Assembly (NCBI GenBank): GCA_964370165.1
Contig: CAYJIG010000010.1
Location: forward strand, 1-45,957
From: JAAYCI01 sp964370165
GTDB lineage: Bacteria; Bacillota; Clostridia; Oscillospirales; Ruminococcaceae
Direction: 5' to 3'
DNA: 45,957 bases
Part shown: positions 39,453-45,957 of the stretch, piece after piece
Layout of the letters: each line of letters begins with the position of its first letter
How positions within the stretch are numbered: position 1 is the stretch's first letter
Program-made: the position numbers and the translations under genes
Notes under the pieces: model-generated
The model's database searches: none
What the model was told of the DNA's origin: nothing
What the model saw: only the letters and a program-made list of their open reading frames with translations

Positions 39453-40871
39453 ATGATTAATGATTTTTTAAAAATTGAAGAAAAATACGATTTATTTAGC
39501 GAAAAAATCGATGATTTTTATTTTTGGCACTACATTAGATTTGGAATATATAGAGAGATTGAACGCCAAGTGGGATATATTGACGTTCAGGTGAACTCAA
39601 ATAAAAAACGCAAAGTCATATCGCGTCTAAAGAAAATAGTAGTAGACTCCTTACATAGATGCAAAGAAAAAAAAGATGTTGTTTTTACTTGTTTAATAAA
39701 TCATACTATAAAAAAAGATATATATTCTGATATATATGTTGAGCAAATCACAAAATCACTGAAAAATTCATTTTTAGTAATAGAACAAAAACCTGCTCAC
39801 TTTGGCAAGGATGAATATGGAATAGACAATGTATATAGTGTCTTAGACCTTGATGTATATATATCGCTTTATAAAAGGATAGTTAAAAAACCAATATTTT
39901 TCACGCCATCAGAAAAGCTTAAAAATGCCATAAATGAGATAAATGATAAGTATTCATGCGATATTACGTATGAAATGCTCAAAGAGCGTATCACTAATTG
40001 TTATATTAGACGGAAATTTGGAAGAAGGTATTTTAAAAAGGCGTTTAAAACCATTAAGCCAAAAGTTATAGTGGAGGTTGACGGCTATTATATAGATAAC
40101 ATGATTATTAACGAGATTGCAAAGGATATGCAGATTCCCACCATAGAGCTACAGCACGGCATAATGGGGGACGGGCACCTTGCTTACAATTTTTCTAAAA
40201 AGCAAAATTTACATACTTTTCCTGACTACATATTCACATATTCGGACTTTTGGAATAATACTACAAGGTTTCCTATTGCCGATGAAAAAGTTATTGCGAC
40301 AGGCTTTCCGCATCTTGAAAAAATCGTTGAAAAAAGTAAGATGTCAAATGTGAAAACAGATGAAAATAGCAATAAAAAGAATATACTTGTCATTTCTCAG
40401 TGGACAGCAGCAAAAACACTAAGCGAGTTTGCTGTTGGATTATACGATCATCTAAAGAAAACTTATGATGGAGAATTTTTAATTAGCTATAAACTACACC
40501 CGGCAGATAATTTGAATAATGAAGAATCTTTTGGGAAACTAAATGAGTGTTCTGATAAAATAAAAATAATAAGACATGATGAAAAAAGTTTGTATGACTG
40601 CTTTTTGGAATCGGATATTCAAATTGGAGCAAGCTCTACCGGGATATATGAAGGGCTTGCTTTTGGGCTTAAGACATTTTTGGTGAAAGCTGGCGGCAGT
40701 GAAAGAATGCAGTCCCTAGTAGATGAGGGCTATGCAAAATATGTAGAATGCCCAGAAGATATTGATATTAGCAAAAGTAATACATCAAATATCAAAGTCG
40801 GTAATTTTTGGAAAGATAACGCACTTAATAATATTCTTGAAAACATAGATATTATTATGAAAGAGGAATGA
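39453..40871 (+). CDS. Unassigned GT-B-like protein, candidate nonulosonic acid transferase
   Basis: This 472-residue soluble protein is not assigned to a known family. Its N-terminus has FYFWHYIRFGIYREIE, and a basic segment follows at about 50-75. The second half looks like a GT-B nucleotide-binding domain with three motifs in the order used by bacterial sialyl- and polysialyltransferases (GT38/GT52/GT80): an acidic-acidic-Gly-like EVDG (208-211), HP in YKLHPAD (349-350) and a serine pair in GASSTGIYEGLAFG (394-396). IELQHG (231-236) resembles the capsule Kdo/polysialyl enzymes. It sits in a cluster that makes CMP-activated pseudaminic acid but shows no other Pse transferase. AGGAAAG precedes the ATG. 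The role is inference from motifs and context. Confidence 0.55.
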   Translation: MINDFLKIEEKYDLFSEKIDDFYFWHYIRFGIYREIERQVGYIDVQVNSNKKRKVISRLKKIVVDSLHRCKEKKDVVFTCLINHTIKKDIYSDIYVEQITKSLKNSFLVIEQKPAHFGKDEYGIDNVYSVLDLDVYISLYKRIVKKPIFFTPSEKLKNAINEINDKYSCDITYEMLKERITNCYIRRKFGRRYFKKAFKTIKPKVIVEVDGYYIDNMIINEIAKDMQIPTIELQHGIMGDGHLAYNFSKKQNLHTFPDYIFTYSDFWNNTTRFPIADEKVIATGFPHLEKIVEKSKMSNVKTDENSNKKNILVISQWTAAKTLSEFAVGLYDHLKKTYDGEFLISYKLHPADNLNNEESFGKLNECSDKIKIIRHDEKSLYDCFLESDIQIGASSTGIYEGLAFGLKTFLVKAGGSERMQSLVDEGYAKYVECPEDIDISKSNTSNIKVGNFWKDNALNNILENIDIIMKEE

Positions 40872-40873
40872 TA

Positions 40874-42286
40874 TTGGCAAAAACGACTCAGGTGAAAATA
40901 GGGATTTGGTATACCCTATCAAATTTCTTGATAAAATCTATAGGCATTATCACAATGCCTATTTTTACAAGAATAATGACTCCCGAAGATATAGGCCTTG
41001 TTGCAAATGTGGCGTCATGGTTGTCACTGCTTGTACCTATTGCAACGCTGGATCTTGCTTCCTCGGTCACTTTGGCATATCTTGATTTCAAAGAAAATAT
41101 CGACGAGTTTATCTCTTCTAATCTTTTTTTAGGCTCTTTGATTTCGCTCGGTGTAAGCACAATAATATTTTTCAACAAGCCGTTTTTTGAAGAATTTACA
41201 ACAATAAACGGTGAAATTTTAAATGTTATCTGTGTGTATTTAATTTTCCAGCCAGCACTTCAGATGTTTATGCGAAAGTGCAGAATATCTTACCAATATA
41301 AGCCGGTTGTGGCTTTATCAATACTCAGCAGTGTGGTCGCCTCGGCAAGTGCAATAATTTGTGTGCTTGTTTTTGACGATAAATTCATGAGTAGAATATA
41401 TGGGTTTTACCTGCCTAATATAGCACTTTATGTTGTATTATATGTTTTTTTATTTGCAAAAGGCAAAAAAGTAAAAATCAAATATTGGAAATATGCGCTG
41501 GCGATTTCCATACCGCTGCTCTGGCACAGCTTTGCCGGAATAATTTTAAATTCTTCTGACAGAGTTATGATCACAAATATAAACGGACCTGAATATACAG
41601 CTTTGTATAGCGTTGCATATTCTGCTGCCAGCGTAATATCTTTGCTTTGGACAAGTATGAATCAGGCATGGTCCCCTTGGTCGTACGAAAAGATGAAAAA
41701 CGAGGAATATAACGAGCTGAAAGTAAAATCAAAACCATACTTTTTGTTTTTTCTTTTTATCACGTTTTTATTTTTGTCAGTCTCTCCAGAAATAATATTT
41801 ATTGTCGGTGGAGAAAAATATATGGAGGCCATCTATGTCATTCCACCGGTAATGATAGGGTTTGTTTTTCTCTTTGTATATTCTCTTTATGTGAATATTG
41901 AACTATATCATAAAAAGCAAAAAGCAGTAGCGTTTTCCACAACGCTTGCAGCAGTGGTTAATGTGGTTTTGAACTTTATTTTTATTCCAATGTTTGGTTA
42001 TATAGCAGCGGCATACACCACCCTTGCAGGATATTTGTTGCTATTTGTGTTTCACTATTTATATGTAAAGAGACTAGGCGCGGTGCATTGGTATGATGGT
42101 AAGTTCTTTGTTAAGTGTATAGGTGTATTTACTGTAATCAGTGCTGTTTTGAGTTTATTATATACTTTTTATGTTATTAGATATATAATAATCATGTGCG
42201 TCGTTATTTGTTTGATTTTTTACTATAGACATAACATAATGAAAATGATTAAAACTAGATCCTTTAATGGGTTTTTTGAAAAATGA
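40874..42286 (+). CDS. wzx: Wzx-type polysaccharide flippase
   Basis: This 470-residue MOP-superfamily membrane protein has about 12-14 helices and would flip the lipid-linked repeat unit across the membrane. Landmarks: LSNFLIKSIGIITMPIFTRIMTPEDIGLVANVASWLSLL at the start, NSSDRVMITNINGPEYTALYSVAYS in the middle and LNFIFIPMFGYIAAAYTTLAGYLLLF near the end. All are standard Wzx/RfbX segments. ATG 40868 lies one base after AGAGG, while TTG 40874 is 7 bases away, so I prefer TTG. No Wzy polymerase or chain-length regulator is recognised in the window. Confidence 0.88.
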   Translation: MAKTTQVKIGIWYTLSNFLIKSIGIITMPIFTRIMTPEDIGLVANVASWLSLLVPIATLDLASSVTLAYLDFKENIDEFISSNLFLGSLISLGVSTIIFFNKPFFEEFTTINGEILNVICVYLIFQPALQMFMRKCRISYQYKPVVALSILSSVVASASAIICVLVFDDKFMSRIYGFYLPNIALYVVLYVFLFAKGKKVKIKYWKYALAISIPLLWHSFAGIILNSSDRVMITNINGPEYTALYSVAYSAASVISLLWTSMNQAWSPWSYEKMKNEEYNELKVKSKPYFLFFLFITFLFLSVSPEIIFIVGGEKYMEAIYVIPPVMIGFVFLFVYSLYVNIELYHKKQKAVAFSTTLAAVVNVVLNFIFIPMFGYIAAAYTTLAGYLLLFVFHYLYVKRLGAVHWYDGKFFVKCIGVFTVISAVLSLLYTFYVIRYIIIMCVVICLIFYYRHNIMKMIKTRSFNGFFEK

Positions 42287-42303
42287 ATGAAAGAGGTATG
42301 TTT

Positions 42304-43503
42304 GTGAAAGATAAATTAGCTGTTTTTGGCGGCTTTCCCGTGCGGAATGATAAAATTTTTTATGGAAAACAAACTATCAGTGAAGAAGATATTCAAGCTG
42401 TTTCGGATGTGTTGCGGGGTCCGTTCATTACACAGGGTCCTTTTGTGGATCAGTTCGAACAGGATTTGTGTGACTATACAGGTGCAAAGTATGCAGTTTG
42501 TGCGTCAAATGGTACGGCTGCTTTGCATATTGCGTGTCTTGCGGCCGGAATCACGCAGGGGGATGAAGTTATCACCACACCCATCACATTTGCGGCCAGC
42601 GCTAACTGTGTTCTTTATTGCGGTGCAACTCCCGTTTTTGCCGATATAAACCCTAAAACATATAATATTGACCCCGAGAGCATCGAAAAATATGTCACAC
42701 CTAAGACGAAAGCTATTATTGCAGTGGACTTTACGGGTCAGCCGGTAGAGATACAAAAAATTCGTGATATTTGTGACAAACATGGACTTATATTTATTCA
42801 AGATGCTGCTCATTCCATTGGGTCAGCTTACAATGGTGTTAAAATAGGCAATCATGCAGATATGACCACATTTTCTTTTCATCCAGTGAAAACCATCACC
42901 GGCGGTGAGGGTGGTGCGGTTTTGACTAATAATAGTAACTTTTTTGAAAAGTTGGCTCTTTTTAGGACTCATGGCATAACAAAAATGTCAAAGTTCATGA
43001 AGAATAAAAATGAGGGGCCTTGGTATTACGAACAAATAGAACTTGGATATAATTATAGGCTGACTGATTTTCAGGCGGCACTGTTATCAAGTCAGCTAAA
43101 ACGTCTTGATGAATTTAAAGAAAAACGTACTGCCATCGTTGAAAAATATAATAAAGCTTTTTCCATAATACCAGAACTGTTTATTCAAGAGGAGATAAAA
43201 GGAACAGACTCTTGCAAGCATTTGTATATTTTAAACCTGCACTTGGAAAAGCTTGCTTGCACACGACTTGAATTTTTCAACGCGTTATCGGCTGAAAATA
43301 TTCAGCCGCAAGTGCACTATATTCCGGTATATTATATGCCATATTATGAAGAACTGGGCTATAAAAAAGGGATTTGTCCTAATGCTGAGCATTATTACGA
43401 GCGTGTGCTTAGTTTGCCATTATACCCTTCACTAACTGAGCAAGACACAGACGATGTGATTTCCGCTGTGAAAAAAGTCATTAACTATTATAAGGATGAA
43501 TAA
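42304..43503 (+). CDS. pseC: UDP-4-keto-sugar aminotransferase of pseudaminic acid synthesis
   Basis: This 399-residue PLP-dependent DegT/DnrJ/EryC1 aminotransferase would form UDP-4-amino-4,6-dideoxy-AltNAc, step 2 of pseudaminic acid synthesis. Features: SNGTAALHIACLAAGI, ITTPITFAASANCVLYCGATPVFADI, QDAAHSIG, and the PLP lysine Lys196 in SFHPVKTITGGEGGAVLTN. HPVKxITxGEGG is characteristic of PseC rather than generic members. An earlier ATG (42283) overlaps the wzx stop but has no ribosome site. AGAGG is 7 bases before GTG 42304, which gives the usual VKDKLAVFGGxPVR start. PseB, needed upstream, is not in the window. Confidence 0.88.
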   Translation: MKDKLAVFGGFPVRNDKIFYGKQTISEEDIQAVSDVLRGPFITQGPFVDQFEQDLCDYTGAKYAVCASNGTAALHIACLAAGITQGDEVITTPITFAASANCVLYCGATPVFADINPKTYNIDPESIEKYVTPKTKAIIAVDFTGQPVEIQKIRDICDKHGLIFIQDAAHSIGSAYNGVKIGNHADMTTFSFHPVKTITGGEGGAVLTNNSNFFEKLALFRTHGITKMSKFMKNKNEGPWYYEQIELGYNYRLTDFQAALLSSQLKRLDEFKEKRTAIVEKYNKAFSIIPELFIQEEIKGTDSCKHLYILNLHLEKLACTRLEFFNALSAENIQPQVHYIPVYYMPYYEELGYKKGICPNAEHYYERVLSLPLYPSLTEQDTDDVISAVKKVINYYKDE

Positions 43504-43508
43504 CCTTC

Positions 43509-44216
43509 ATGAAAAACATTGCCATAATCACTGCAAGAGGTGGCTCGAAAAGGATTTTGAACAAAAATATCAAAGACTTTTGCGGCAAGCCTATTTTGGA
43601 ATATTCTATTGAAGCGGCACTGAAAAGTGGCGTTTTTGAAGAAGTTATGGTATCGACAGACAGTGTCGAGATAGCCGATGTTGCACGCAAATGTGGAGCT
43701 GCGGTGCCGTTTATGCGAAGTGAAAAAAATTCTGATGATTTTGCGACAACGGCAGATGTATTGCTGGAGGTATTGAAAGAATATAAAAGCAGAGGCCGAG
43801 AATTTGAAGCAGTTTGCTGTTTATATCCAACAGCGCCGTTCATAACCGAAAAAAAACTACAAGATGCAAATGCACTTTTACAGCAAGAAACTGTTACTTC
43901 TGTTATTTCTGTGACTGAATATTCTTTTCCTGTGCAACGTGCTTTTTTAGTGGAGAATGGATTGGTGCGCTACATAGATGAAAAAAACGCAAAAAAACGT
44001 AGCCAAGATTTATCACCTGTTTATCATGATTGTGGTCAATTTTATTTTGTTGAAACCGATGCCTTAATCGGCGAAAAAACATTGGTGACCAAGCATACAG
44101 CTCCTTTTATTGTGAGCTCGTTGCAAGTGCAAGATATAGATACTTTGACAGATTGGAAACTGGCAGAGCTGAAATTTGCTTTGATGAAAGAAGAGGATGT
44201 GTTGCATGAACTTTGA
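43509..44216 (+). CDS. pseF: Pseudaminic acid cytidylyltransferase
   Basis: This 235-residue CMP-sugar synthetase activates pseudaminic acid with CTP. It has the nucleotide-binding IITARGGSKRILNKNIKDFCGKPILEYSI start, VSTDS, the LYPTAPF motif, and the PseF-type RSQDLSPVYHDCGQFYF, where NeuA would have a different NG-containing segment. It starts 5 bases after PseC. An AAGGATG ribosome site lies within the end of the previous gene. It overlaps the PseI gene by 11 bases. Confidence 0.9.
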   Translation: MKNIAIITARGGSKRILNKNIKDFCGKPILEYSIEAALKSGVFEEVMVSTDSVEIADVARKCGAAVPFMRSEKNSDDFATTADVLLEVLKEYKSRGREFEAVCCLYPTAPFITEKKLQDANALLQQETVTSVISVTEYSFPVQRAFLVENGLVRYIDEKNAKKRSQDLSPVYHDCGQFYFVETDALIGEKTLVTKHTAPFIVSSLQVQDIDTLTDWKLAELKFALMKEEDVLHEL

Positions 44217-45243
44217 TTTTTGCGGTTTATCACAAAATAAAGTTTATATTATTGCCGAGATGAGTGCAAACCATGCCGGAAAATTGGAAAATGCACTGGA
44301 GATTGTGCGGCTTGCCGCAAAAGCCGGGGTCGATTGTGTGAAAATACAAACGTATACGGCCGATACCATGACCATTGACTGCGAAAAAGACGATTTTCTA
44401 ATAAAAGGCGGGCTTTGGGACGGCTACAAACTTTATGACTTATATAACGATGCGCATACTCCGTGGGAGTGGCATGCGCCCATAAAAGAAGAGTGCGAAA
44501 AGTGCGGGGTTGATTTTTTATCAACTCCATTTGACAAAACTGCCGTTGATTTTTTGGAAGACTTGGGCGTTGAGTTTTACAAAATAGCTTCGTTTGAGCT
44601 TGTTGATATACCGCTTATAGAATATACCGCAAGCAAGGGTAAACCCATGCTGATTTCGTGTGGTATGGGTAGCGTCGAAGAAGTGCAAGATGCTGTTGAT
44701 GCATGTCATAAGGTGGGAAATAAGCAGATTGTGCTTTTGAAATGTTGCAGCGAATATCCTGCCAAGCTTGAAGACATGAAACTTGCAAATATAGCAGATA
44801 TGAAGGAGCGATTTAAAGATTGCGTAATAGGCTTTTCAGATCACAGCATGGGCAGTCTTGCACCGGTAGTTGCCACAAGCCTGGGCGCAAAAGTGATTGA
44901 AAAGCATGTTTGCATTTCAAGAGAAATAAAAAATCCTGACAGTGACTTTTCCATGGAGATAGACGAGTTTGCACAAATGGTTAAAGATGTTAAGAATACT
45001 GTTAAGGCTATCGGCGCTGTAAGCTATGACTTAACAGAGGAAGAAAAAAAGTCCACAGTTTTCAGGCGTAGTATTTATGCAGTTAAAGACATTAAAAAAG
45101 GCGAACAGTTTACAGAGGAAAATATTAGAGTTATTCGCCCAGGGTTTGGTCTAAAGCCAAAATATAAAAATCATTTATTAAAAGCAAAAACCCAAAATGA
45201 TATTTTGTGTGGGACAGCCTTAGTGGATGATGATTTGGAGTGA
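44206..45243 (+). CDS. pseI: Pseudaminic acid synthase
   Basis: This 345-residue NeuB-family enzyme condenses 2,4-diacetamido-2,4,6-trideoxy-altrose with PEP to give pseudaminic acid. The NeuB domain (about 1-270) begins VYIIAEMSANHAGKLENALEIVRLAAKAGVDCVKIQTYTADTMT and contains LYDLYNDAHTPWEWH, a segment separating PseI from NeuB and LegI, then FKIASFEL-like FYKIASFELVDIP and GFSDHSMG. A C-terminal SAF/antifreeze-like domain (about 285-345) has RRSIYAVKDIKKGEQFTEENIRVIRPGFGL. ATG 44206 is 9 bases from GAAGAGG; ATG 44197 abuts it. Translation is coupled to pseF. Confidence 0.92.
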   Translation: MNFDFCGLSQNKVYIIAEMSANHAGKLENALEIVRLAAKAGVDCVKIQTYTADTMTIDCEKDDFLIKGGLWDGYKLYDLYNDAHTPWEWHAPIKEECEKCGVDFLSTPFDKTAVDFLEDLGVEFYKIASFELVDIPLIEYTASKGKPMLISCGMGSVEEVQDAVDACHKVGNKQIVLLKCCSEYPAKLEDMKLANIADMKERFKDCVIGFSDHSMGSLAPVVATSLGAKVIEKHVCISREIKNPDSDFSMEIDEFAQMVKDVKNTVKAIGAVSYDLTEEEKKSTVFRRSIYAVKDIKKGEQFTEENIRVIRPGFGLKPKYKNHLLKAKTQNDILCGTALVDDDLE

Positions 45244-45246
45244 AAA

Positions 45247-45834
45247 ATGAAGATTTTATATCTTTACAATAATCCTACAGCACTCGGGCTTGCCCAGTGG
45301 CTTCGTGAAAAAAACTGTGTTGTAGAAACAAACTGTAACATAATAACAGCTAAAGAAGTGATATATGGACAGTATGATTTATTGATATCTTATACATATT
45401 CGTATATCGTGAGTGAAGATGTGCTAAAAGCGATTAATTATAATGCAATTAACTTGCATATATCGTATTTACCCTACAACAGGGGTGCCAACCCAAATCA
45501 ATGGAGCTTTATAGAAAATACTCCAAAAGGTGTTTCTATTCATTATATGGCGAAAAAATTGGACGCTGGAAATTTGATTGCACAAAAATTGGTTTTATTT
45601 GATGAAAGCGATACTTTGCAATCTTCTTATAATAAGTTGAATAAGGAAATAGTAGAACTTTTTAAACAAATTTTCCCATTTTATGAAAATTGGAAAGATA
45701 TGCAAAAAAGTGTGCTTGGAAAAGGAACATATCACACAAAACAAGACTATGAACCCATCCAAAAAGCAGTAAATAATAATTTTCAGATGAAAATATCCGA
45801 ATTTGTAAAAATTGCTTTGGAAAGCTTGAAATGA
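45247..45834 (+). CDS. Sugar N-formyltransferase-like protein
   Basis: This 195-residue protein has the formyl-transferase N-terminal fold with the catalytic triad Asn69, His71 and Asp106 (INLHISYLPYNRGANPNQW and KKLDAGNLIAQ), the same spacing pattern as ArnA and Fmt. It would move a formyl group from N10-formyl-tetrahydrofolate to an amino sugar. Lying between PseI and PseG, it probably formylates an amine of the pseudaminic acid pathway in place of, or alongside, the acetyltransferase PseH, which is not seen here. TTGGAG precedes the ATG by 5 bases. It lacks the C-terminal domain of Met-tRNA formyltransferase and so is not Fmt. The exact acceptor is inference. Confidence 0.8.
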   Translation: MKILYLYNNPTALGLAQWLREKNCVVETNCNIITAKEVIYGQYDLLISYTYSYIVSEDVLKAINYNAINLHISYLPYNRGANPNQWSFIENTPKGVSIHYMAKKLDAGNLIAQKLVLFDESDTLQSSYNKLNKEIVELFKQIFPFYENWKDMQKSVLGKGTYHTKQDYEPIQKAVNNNFQMKISEFVKIALESLK

Positions 45835-45887
45835 TTTTATAATATAGATATTAATGCTATGTTTGCACTTAAAGAAAGTGAATGTGG

Positions 45888-45957
45888 ATGAAAAAAATTT
45901 TATTTCGTGTAGACGGCAATGAAACTATCGCCACAGGGCATGTGATGCGTTGCCTTT
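45888..45957 (+). CDS. pseG: UDP-sugar hydrolase of pseudaminic acid synthesis, 5' end only
   Basis: The window ends 23 codons into this gene. The visible start, MKKILFRVDGNETIATGH then VMRCL, is the conserved PseG N-terminus (FRxDxxxxIGTGHVMRCL), including the GH with the catalytic His. PseG removes UDP to give 2,4-diacetamido-2,4,6-trideoxy-altrose, the substrate of PseI. ATG 45882, two codons earlier, is an alternative start. pseB and pseH may follow outside the window. Confidence 0.75.
   Translation, partial: MKKILFRVDGNETIATGHVMRCL

Noticed and set aside
42304..45243. Assignment to sialic or legionaminic acid synthesis
   Set aside because: HPVKxITxGEGG in the aminotransferase, RSQDL/YHDCGQFYF in the cytidylyltransferase and HTPWEWH in the synthase all favour the pseudaminic branch.
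45247..45834. Methionyl-tRNA formyltransferase
   Set aside because: Only the N-terminal formyl-transferase domain is present and it sits inside the pseudaminic operon, so a sugar formyltransferase is likelier.
1..45957. CRISPR array, tRNA/rRNA gene, insertion sequence, prophage or defence system
   Set aside because: No regularly spaced repeats, cloverleaf genes, transposase motifs, terminal inverted repeats around an ORF, or phage/defence protein signatures were seen in any frame I read.

Overview
The window is about 46 kb of low-GC DNA (A+T-rich by eye, not counted). It most likely comes from an anaerobic Gram-positive of the Bacillota, class Clostridia. Support: strong AGGAGG-type ribosome sites, near-consensus sigma-A promoters, U-tailed hairpin terminators, a YesM/YesN two-component pair next to lipoprotein sugar-binding proteins, and an EtfB-EtfA-FAD dehydrogenase trio of the kind anaerobes use for flavin-based electron confurcation. 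I see no rRNA, tRNA, CRISPR array, insertion sequence or phage gene.

Layout. (1) 1-4.4 kb: 3' end of a YeiH/UPF0324 transporter gene, a perfect 44-bp palindromic terminator, a 7TM histidine kinase plus OmpR-type regulator, and a convergent MDR-family dehydrogenase. (2) 4.4-8.3 kb: a structured divergent intergenic region, then an undecaprenyl-phosphate sugar transferase and a large membrane protein that appears split into two ORFs. (3) 8.4-9.5 kb: a minus-strand run of three small genes (DUF1653, TIGR04076, DsrE). (4) 9.5-12.3 kb: an ArsC/Spx-like protein and a two-gene ABC exporter. (5) 12.3-15.8 kb: an lctBCD-like set encoding electron-confurcating lactate (2-hydroxyacid) dehydrogenase. (6) 15.8-27 kb: a galactose module with transporter mglB-mglA-mglC, regulator yesN, sensor kinase yesM, two more periplasmic-binding-type proteins, and galactokinase. 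(7) 27-29.9 kb: an operon of small uncharacterised families (ABM, DUF1848, DUF1697, DUF1801, methyltransferase). (8) 30.2-32.1 kb: a DUF6020 membrane protein with its own promoter. (9) 32.1-45.96 kb: a surface-glycan cluster behind a perfect consensus promoter, with four GT4 glycosyltransferases, WecB, an N-acetyl-sugar amidotransferase, an unassigned GT-B-like protein, a Wzx flippase and pseudaminic acid genes (PseC, PseF, PseI, an N-formyltransferase and the start of PseG).

How it fits together. Galactose would be bound by MglB, imported by MglAC and phosphorylated by GalK. YesM/YesN, probably helped by the two extra binding proteins, would adjust transport. A 20-bp-spaced direct repeat abutting the mglB promoter is the natural candidate YesN site. 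The glycan cluster would build a lipid-linked repeat unit carrying pseudaminic acid or an N-formyl/amidino derivative and flip it with Wzx. The initiating sugar transferase is apparently encoded about 26 kb away. The least explained protein, at 39453-40871, carries motifs reminiscent of bacterial sialyltransferases and is my candidate for a new pseudaminic acid transferase family.

Several starts were moved to the codon served by the best Shine-Dalgarno sequence, including four likely UUG/GUG starts. Family names come from recognising motifs in translated sequence. No database search was run.
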